Part shown: positions 7,149 through 11,171 of the stretch, in pieces
Position numbering within the stretch: the first letter of the stretch is position 1
How the letters are laid out: each line of letters opens with the position of its first letter
DNA from: Opitutia bacterium
Lineage (GTDB): Bacteria; Verrucomicrobiota; Verrucomicrobiia; Opitutales; Seribacteraceae
Assembly (NCBI GenBank): GCA_018695085.1
Contig: JABHOU010000155.1
Span: 1 to 11,171, forward strand
Length of the DNA: 11,171 nt
Direction of reading: 5' to 3'
Translations under genes and position numbers: made by a program
The notes under the pieces: model-generated
Told to the model about the DNA's origin: nothing
The model's input: only the letters and a program-made list of their open reading frames with translations
The model's database searches: none

Positions 7149-8008
7149 TGATTAAACCAGTTCTGCAAGACGATGCCTTCCTTGCCGCAGTTCGAGACGC
7201 GTCATCGGATCGCAACTTTTTCCTTTGGTGGGTCGGTCAAAGCGGATTCCTAGTCAAATGGCGAGGCAAACAATTGTTGTTCGACCCATATCTATCCGAT
7301 TCCCTGACAAGAAAATATGCAGACAGCGAAAAACCGCACGATCGCCTGACTGAAATCGTAGTACGCCCGGAATTGCTCGAGGGCGTACAATTGGCCACCT
7401 CCAGCCACAACCACACAGACCATCTTGACGCAGAGACACTTCACCAACTCCTTGCCGCCAATCCCGAACTAACCCTTGTCCTGCCAACTGCCAACGTGGA
7501 CTTCGCAAACGATCGCCTGAAAAGCAATCCTCCGACCTTTCTGCCGGTAGATGCGGGAGAAACTGTCGAATCTCATGGCTTTTCGATAACCGGGATTCTC
7601 GCCGCTCACGACGAAATCCAACTGGATCAAAACAGGAGGAGCCATTTTATCGGCTTCGTGGCAAAATTCGGACCTTGGACAATCTATCATTCCGGAGACA
7701 CTCGATGGCACGATCGCTTAGTCCCCGATCTTCTGCCGCATGCGGTGGACCTCGCCCTAGTTCCGATCAATGGCTATAAACCTGAGCGTCGCGTCGCTGG
7801 AAACTTGAACGGCACGGAGGCCGCCTGCCTCGCAAAAGCTATTGGGGCCCGAATTGCCATCCCTCACCATTTCGAAATGTTCGCCTTCAACACCGAAACC
7901 CCCGAGGAATTCGAACAGACTGCAAAACGCTTGGATCAACCCGTCAAAGTTCTTCAAGCAGGGGAAACTTGGTGCTCGGACCAATTGCCAGAAATTAATC
8001 AAGCATAA
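7148..8008 (+). CDS. UlaG-like metallo-beta-lactamase-fold lactonase
   Basis: This 286-residue protein has the metallo-beta-lactamase fold. The metal motif HxHxDH is HNHTDH (87-92), followed by further likely ligands: Asp184 in YHSGDT and His240/His241 in PHHFEMF. The N-terminal WVGQSGFLVKW (28-38) and LLFDPYLSDS (43-52), together with PINGYK (206-211), resemble UlaG, the L-ascorbate-6-phosphate lactonase, more than beta-lactamases or glyoxalase II. It is shorter than UlaG (about 350 residues). It would open a sugar or sugar-phosphate lactone in the cytoplasm, which fits next to two dehydrogenases that can make lactones. The ATG overlaps the methyltransferase stop by one base (TAATG), suggesting translational coupling. 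Another hydrolytic activity, such as on a phosphodiester or amide, cannot be excluded. Confidence 0.85.
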   Translation: MIKPVLQDDAFLAAVRDASSDRNFFLWWVGQSGFLVKWRGKQLLFDPYLSDSLTRKYADSEKPHDRLTEIVVRPELLEGVQLATSSHNHTDHLDAETLHQLLAANPELTLVLPTANVDFANDRLKSNPPTFLPVDAGETVESHGFSITGILAAHDEIQLDQNRRSHFIGFVAKFGPWTIYHSGDTRWHDRLVPDLLPHAVDLALVPINGYKPERRVAGNLNGTEAACLAKAIGARIAIPHHFEMFAFNTETPEEFEQTAKRLDQPVKVLQAGETWCSDQLPEINQA

Positions 8009-8014
8009 GATAAA

Positions 8015-9082
8015 GTGAGCAAGACTTGGAAAGTTGTTGGCATCAACTTCGACCACATGCACATGGGGGATCTTTTGCGGATGGTTCAAGAGCATCCCAG
8101 CGCTGAAATCGTGGGCATTTGCGATGAGCAAGAGTCTCGAATGCAAGCCAGCGCCGACAATTTCGACATTCCCACGGGGCATATTTTTACTGACTACAGA
8201 GCTTGTCTTGAAAAAACCCAGCCTGATTTCGCAATCCTCTGTCCCGCCACCGCCGAGCATGGCGATTGGACGGAAAAGGTAGCACCCTACGGCGTGGACA
8301 TTGTGGTCGAGAAACCTTTTGCCGCCTCTCTCGCTGAAGCGGATCGGATGATTGCAGCAGTCGAGATAACGGGTAAGAAACTCGCCATCAACTGGCCCAT
8401 GCGGTGGGATTCCTCCCATGTAACCGCTCATCGCCTACTCGCCGAGGGTACTATAGGGAAATTGACCGAAGTGCATTACTACGATGGCAACCGTGGACCT
8501 CTATACCACTTGGCGGACAAAGTGGAAGTCAGTCCAACGCAGAAAGAAAAAGGCGATAGCTGGTTTTATCAAAAGGATCGGGGAGGAGGATCCCTCCTTG
8601 ATTACTTAGGCTACGGCGTGACCCTCGGCACTTGGTACCACGGCAACAACAAACCGTTGGAGGTAACCACCGTGACCGACTTGCCCAACGGACTCGAGGT
8701 GGACGAGCACAGCATGACTATCGTTCGTTACGACGTGGGTCTCTCCAAATACGAAACCCGCTGGGGAACCTTCACCGACCCATGGATTCATCAACCTCAA
8801 CCCAAGTGCGGCTTTGTCTTGAAAGGAACCAAAGGCACCATTTCCAGTTACGACAAGGAATCCACAATCCGCGTTCAAACCGAGGATTGTCCTCAGGGGC
8901 AAGATCTCCCGTCCGACGACCTGTCAAAAACCTTTGAGAATCCCGTACAATACTTCATCCACTGCCTAGCTAACGATGCTCCCGTTGAAGGGCCACTAGA
9001 TCCTGCGGTTTGCCGAATCGGCCAACGCCTAGTTGATGCAGCACGGCAATCAGCCAAAGAAAAACGTACCATCACATTGTAA
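8015..9082 (+). CDS. Cytoplasmic Gfo/Idh/MocA-family oxidoreductase
   Basis: This 355-residue protein has a Gfo/Idh/MocA layout: an N-terminal Rossmann domain, the catalytic VVEKPF motif (97-102, Lys100) and a C-terminal alpha/beta substrate domain with GGGSLLDYLGYG (190-201). It should oxidise or reduce a sugar or inositol-like substrate with NAD(P). Two motifs are unusual. The dinucleotide fingerprint GxGxxG is replaced by GINFDHMHMG (9-18), and the usual catalytic His in the DxGxH region is replaced by Tyr/Gly (DYLGYG). Tyr at this place occurs in other family members. The start is GTG at 8015, only 6 bp after the lactonase stop; no earlier start fits. There is no signal peptide, unlike the second Gfo/Idh protein at 10677. 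It is the last gene of the close-packed operon. Substrate unknown. Confidence 0.86.
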   Translation: MSKTWKVVGINFDHMHMGDLLRMVQEHPSAEIVGICDEQESRMQASADNFDIPTGHIFTDYRACLEKTQPDFAILCPATAEHGDWTEKVAPYGVDIVVEKPFAASLAEADRMIAAVEITGKKLAINWPMRWDSSHVTAHRLLAEGTIGKLTEVHYYDGNRGPLYHLADKVEVSPTQKEKGDSWFYQKDRGGGSLLDYLGYGVTLGTWYHGNNKPLEVTTVTDLPNGLEVDEHSMTIVRYDVGLSKYETRWGTFTDPWIHQPQPKCGFVLKGTKGTISSYDKESTIRVQTEDCPQGQDLPSDDLSKTFENPVQYFIHCLANDAPVEGPLDPAVCRIGQRLVDAARQSAKEKRTITL

Positions 9083-9182
9083 GGCAAGTGAAGTATTAGG
9101 GCATACAAAGGCTCGACGTAGTGACCGAAAAACTGCAATAATTCATCTCTCTAAGAATCAATTTGCTAACCGTCTGCCTGAT
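9083..9182. other. 100-bp spacer before the permease gene
   Basis: This gap separates the dense operon from the permease gene. I see no hairpin with a T-run that would stop transcription and no convincing -35/-10 pair, so the permease may be read from the operon promoter or from a weak internal promoter. The frame of the permease is open across it, but without membrane-protein character. Confidence 0.4.
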
Positions 9183-10508
9183 ATGAATTCAAATATACGC
9201 CTCCGCCTTAGCATAATGATGTTCCTCCAACTTTTTGTATGGGGAACTTGGTTTACCACTTTGGGGTTGGCCCTATCAAGCAATGAAATGAGTGATGTCA
9301 TAGGTGGAGCTTATGCCGCTGTACCAATCGCCGCCATTATTGCACCGCTATTCCTAGGTTTGATTTCAGATCGTTTTTTCAACTGCGAAAAAACCATGGG
9401 CATACTGCATCTAATTGGGGGCAGTCTATTGCTTTTGGCACCTTCTTTGATCGCCGAGGGACAAGGGGGCACCCTGAGCTGGATAATAACCCTGCACATG
9501 CTTTGCTATATGCCCACTCTGGCACTTAGCAACACAGTGGCATTCTCGAATATTGATGATCGCAACAAGTTTCCGGCCCTGCGCGTATGGGGCACGATTG
9601 GATGGATTGCAGCTGGCTTGGTAGTCGGTGGCTTGGGCATGTCCAGTAGCCCAGAAATTTTCACACTGGGAGCCTTTTCGGCAATCTCTCTTGGAATTCT
9701 TTGCTTTTTTATGCCGAAAACTCCACCGCCTGCAAAGGGCAAGCCGATTAACATAGGCACACTTTTGATGTTTGATGCCTTTAAAATGTTGGGCAACCCT
9801 TCCTTTCTAGTATTTATTATTTGCTCAGCATTAATCTGCGTACCTCTTGCATATTACTTCGCTTACACTGCAGTTTATTTGCCCCAGATAGGATTCCAAG
9901 CCCCAGCCTCCACCATGGCTTTAGGTCAAGTATCGGAGATTTTCTTCATGCTTCTGGTTCCGTTTTTCTTTCGAAAACTTGGCGTTAAAATCATGATCCT
10001 GATTGGAATGCTAGCTTGGGTCGCCCGTTATATGTTGTTTGCTTTTGGCGCCCCCGATCAGGTGGTGTGGATGATTCTTCTTGGGGTTGTTCTCCATGGA
10101 ATCTGTTACGACTTTTTCTTTGTCACCGGTTTCATGTACACAGACAAAAAAGCCCCAAAGGAAGTCAGGAGTCAGGCCCAATCGCTTCTAGTATTTTTCA
10201 CTCAGGGCGTAGGAATGTTCTTTGGATATAAGATTGCCGGAGCAAAATTTGAAGCAGTGAAAGAAAGCTCTAACTCCCTTTCTGATGCTATCGAAAGCCC
10301 CACTTTTGGTTTTTGGGAATCATTTGGGAAAATGTTTCTTGCAGAAAAACCGAATCCACCAGGCACGCTGGCCCAAGATGCTATGAACAACTGGAAATCA
10401 TTTTGGATGTTTCCCGCAATGATGGCTTTCGTGGTAGCCGGCATTTTCCTCGTAGCATTCTTTGACAAGAGCGATGCCAAAGAAGATTTGAATCATGAAA
10501 AAAATTAA
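9183..10508 (+). CDS. MFS permease, nucleoside:H+ symporter (NHS)-like
   Basis: This 441-residue integral membrane protein has about 12 hydrophobic segments, split by a more polar stretch near residues 185-200 (PKTPPPAKGKP). Its start, LRLSIMMFLQLFVWGTWF (7-24), and FPALRVWGTIGWIAAG (130-145) resemble the nucleoside:proton symporter branch of the major facilitator superfamily. It should sit in the inner membrane and import a small solute by proton coupling. In Bacteroidota and PVC bacteria, NHS-like permeases are often encoded beside Gfo/Idh and ThuA genes and are thought to carry sugars or glycosides, so nucleosides are not assured. I chose ATG 9183: the frame runs back to 9033 inside the dehydrogenase gene, but those 50 residues are polar and do not belong to the family. 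The extra C-terminal loop (about 350-400, rich in E/S/P/N) before the last helix is longer than in E. coli NupG. No Shine-Dalgarno sequence is visible. Confidence 0.87.
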   Translation: MNSNIRLRLSIMMFLQLFVWGTWFTTLGLALSSNEMSDVIGGAYAAVPIAAIIAPLFLGLISDRFFNCEKTMGILHLIGGSLLLLAPSLIAEGQGGTLSWIITLHMLCYMPTLALSNTVAFSNIDDRNKFPALRVWGTIGWIAAGLVVGGLGMSSSPEIFTLGAFSAISLGILCFFMPKTPPPAKGKPINIGTLLMFDAFKMLGNPSFLVFIICSALICVPLAYYFAYTAVYLPQIGFQAPASTMALGQVSEIFFMLLVPFFFRKLGVKIMILIGMLAWVARYMLFAFGAPDQVVWMILLGVVLHGICYDFFFVTGFMYTDKKAPKEVRSQAQSLLVFFTQGVGMFFGYKIAGAKFEAVKESSNSLSDAIESPTFGFWESFGKMFLAEKPNPPGTLAQDAMNNWKSFWMFPAMMAFVVAGIFLVAFFDKSDAKEDLNHEKN

Positions 10509-10588
10509 GTACTGCTTTGGTTGCACTCAATAAATTCAAATCTTTCGACTCCTCAATCTCGAATGACCTAGGAAAATTTATCGGGAGA

Positions 10589-10618
10589 TTGACATAAAAT
10601 ACGCTTAACAAATTACAA
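10589..10618 (+). promoter_or_regulatory. Weak sigma-70-type promoter candidate
   Basis: TTGACA at 10589-10594 is a perfect -35 consensus in the AT-rich 168-bp spacer between the permease and the second Gfo/Idh gene. The matching -10 position (about 10612-10618, ATTACAA) is poor. TAAAAT at 10595-10600 resembles a -10 box, but no good -35 lies 16-18 bp before it. A promoter somewhere in this spacer is plausible because of its length and base composition; this exact placement is uncertain. Confidence 0.25.
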
Positions 10619-10657
10619 GTGCCTCAATACTCTTGAACCATAAAACCGAAATTACAA
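10610..10657. repeat. 9-bp direct repeat upstream of Tat-exported Gfo/Idh gene
   Basis: AAATTACAA occurs at 10610-10618 and again, identically, at 10649-10657, 39 bp apart. The second copy is also part of the short palindrome AAATT-aca-AATTT (10649-10661). The pair could be binding sites for a regulator of the downstream gene, but AT-rich sequence produces such matches by chance fairly often. Confidence 0.3.
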
Positions 10658-10676
10658 ATTTTCCAAAAATAGAATC

Positions 10677-11171
10677 ATGAAAGACATTCCAAGCTCCTCC
10701 CGTCGCAAATTCCTGAAAACCAGTTCCGCCCTTTCTGCGACCACCCTATTGGCTGCACCACATGTAGCCAGAGCCGCGGAGAACGACAAGACGCTCAAGA
10801 TCGGACTGGTTGGCATCGGCGGGCGAGGTAGTGGAGCAGCCGTTCAGGCCATGCTCGCAGACGAAAATGTAGCCCTTACCGCCATCGGCGACCTCTTCGA
10901 AGACCGCATCAAGTTGCGCAGTCGTATCTTACGGGCACGGGGACGCGCCAAGTATCAAGTGACCGAAGACACTACCTTCATAGGTTTTGATGCATACAAG
11001 AAGGTCATCGATTCAGGCGTAGATGTTGTAATTCTTACAACTCCTCCAAATTTTCGCCCCTTACACCTGGAATACGCTATCGAAAAAGGAGTTCATTGCT
11101 TTTTTGAAAAGCCTGTTGCAGTAGATGCCCCGGGAGTTCGCAAGGTCATTGAATTGGCCAAGAAGGCCAAG
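10677..11171 (+). CDS. Tat-exported Gfo/Idh/MocA-family oxidoreductase, N-terminal part (cut by window end)
   Basis: The frame is open from ATG 10677 to the last base (165 codons), so the 3' part is missing. A twin-arginine signal is clear: SSRRKFLKTSSALSATTLLAAP (Arg9-Arg10) and a likely cleavage site after VARA near residue 33. The Rossmann motif GLVGIGGRGSG (43-53) and the catalytic EKP (144-146, preceded by HCFF) identify the Gfo/Idh/MocA family. Tat export fits a protein that folds around NAD(P) in the cytoplasm before crossing the membrane. Such exported members are numerous in Planctomycetota, Verrucomicrobiota and Bacteroidota and often belong to glycoside or 3-keto-sugar loci. Complete members are usually about 400-460 residues. 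It follows the permease after 168 bp and may have its own promoter. No Shine-Dalgarno sequence is seen. The ATG is chosen because the Tat motif starts directly after it. Confidence 0.9.
   Translation, partial: MKDIPSSSRRKFLKTSSALSATTLLAAPHVARAAENDKTLKIGLVGIGGRGSGAAVQAMLADENVALTAIGDLFEDRIKLRSRILRARGRAKYQVTEDTTFIGFDAYKKVIDSGVDVVILTTPPNFRPLHLEYAIEKGVHCFFEKPVAVDAPGVRKVIELAKKAK

Noticed and set aside
7757..8431. 224-codon open frame on the minus strand across the lactonase and Gfo/Idh genes
   Set aside because: It lies antisense to conserved catalytic segments of two well-supported genes, spans their junction, and shows no recognisable domain; its openness follows from the codon use of the sense genes.
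9183..10508. Naming the permease NupG or XapB, a nucleoside transporter
   Set aside because: The family resemblance is clear, but the neighbours are sugar genes and no nucleosidase or nucleoside kinase is present, so a specific gene name is not justified.
10544..10563. TTCGA/TCGAA inverted repeat after the permease gene as a terminator
   Set aside because: The stem is only 5 bp with a 10-nt loop and no T-run follows, so it is not a convincing intrinsic terminator.

Overview
The window looks like part of a carbohydrate-catabolism locus from a PVC-superphylum bacterium, most likely Verrucomicrobiota (Planctomycetota and Lentisphaerota are alternatives). Three things point there: a secreted fusion of ThuA, NPCBM, membrane-bound-dehydrogenase-type propeller and HEAT repeats (3406 to 5, minus strand); a Tat-exported Gfo/Idh/MocA protein next to an NHS-type MFS permease; and the almost complete absence of Shine-Dalgarno sequences. 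The taxon is inferred from gene content, not from a marker gene.

Layout. The minus-strand fusion gene fills the first 3.4 kb. A 180-bp divergent spacer (3407-3586) holds short inverted and direct repeats that could be operators. Six plus-strand genes then run from 3587 to 9082 with gaps of at most 16 bp or with overlapping stop and start codons: an SDR oxidoreductase, a ROK sugar kinase, a UPF0309-like SIS sugar isomerase, a MetE-core (C-terminal-domain-only) methyltransferase, a UlaG-like metallo-beta-lactamase-fold lactonase, and a cytoplasmic Gfo/Idh/MocA dehydrogenase. After a 100-bp gap comes an NHS-like MFS permease (9183-10508), then a 168-bp spacer, then the first 165 codons of a second Gfo/Idh/MocA protein with a twin-arginine signal peptide, cut by the window end.

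How they may work together (inference). Exported proteins (the ThuA fusion and the Tat Gfo/Idh protein) could process a glycoside or modified sugar outside the cytoplasm. The MFS permease could import the product. The SDR, Gfo/Idh protein, lactonase, kinase and isomerase would then oxidise, hydrolyse, phosphorylate and isomerise it. The unusual member is the MetE-core protein in the middle of the operon. It keeps all four predicted zinc ligands, so it is probably an active methyltransferase, and its placement suggests either that the substrate carries a methyl group or that the operon feeds one-carbon metabolism. No known pathway with this exact gene set is recognised. The substrate cannot be read from the sequence.

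No rRNA, tRNA, CRISPR, insertion sequence or phage gene was seen.
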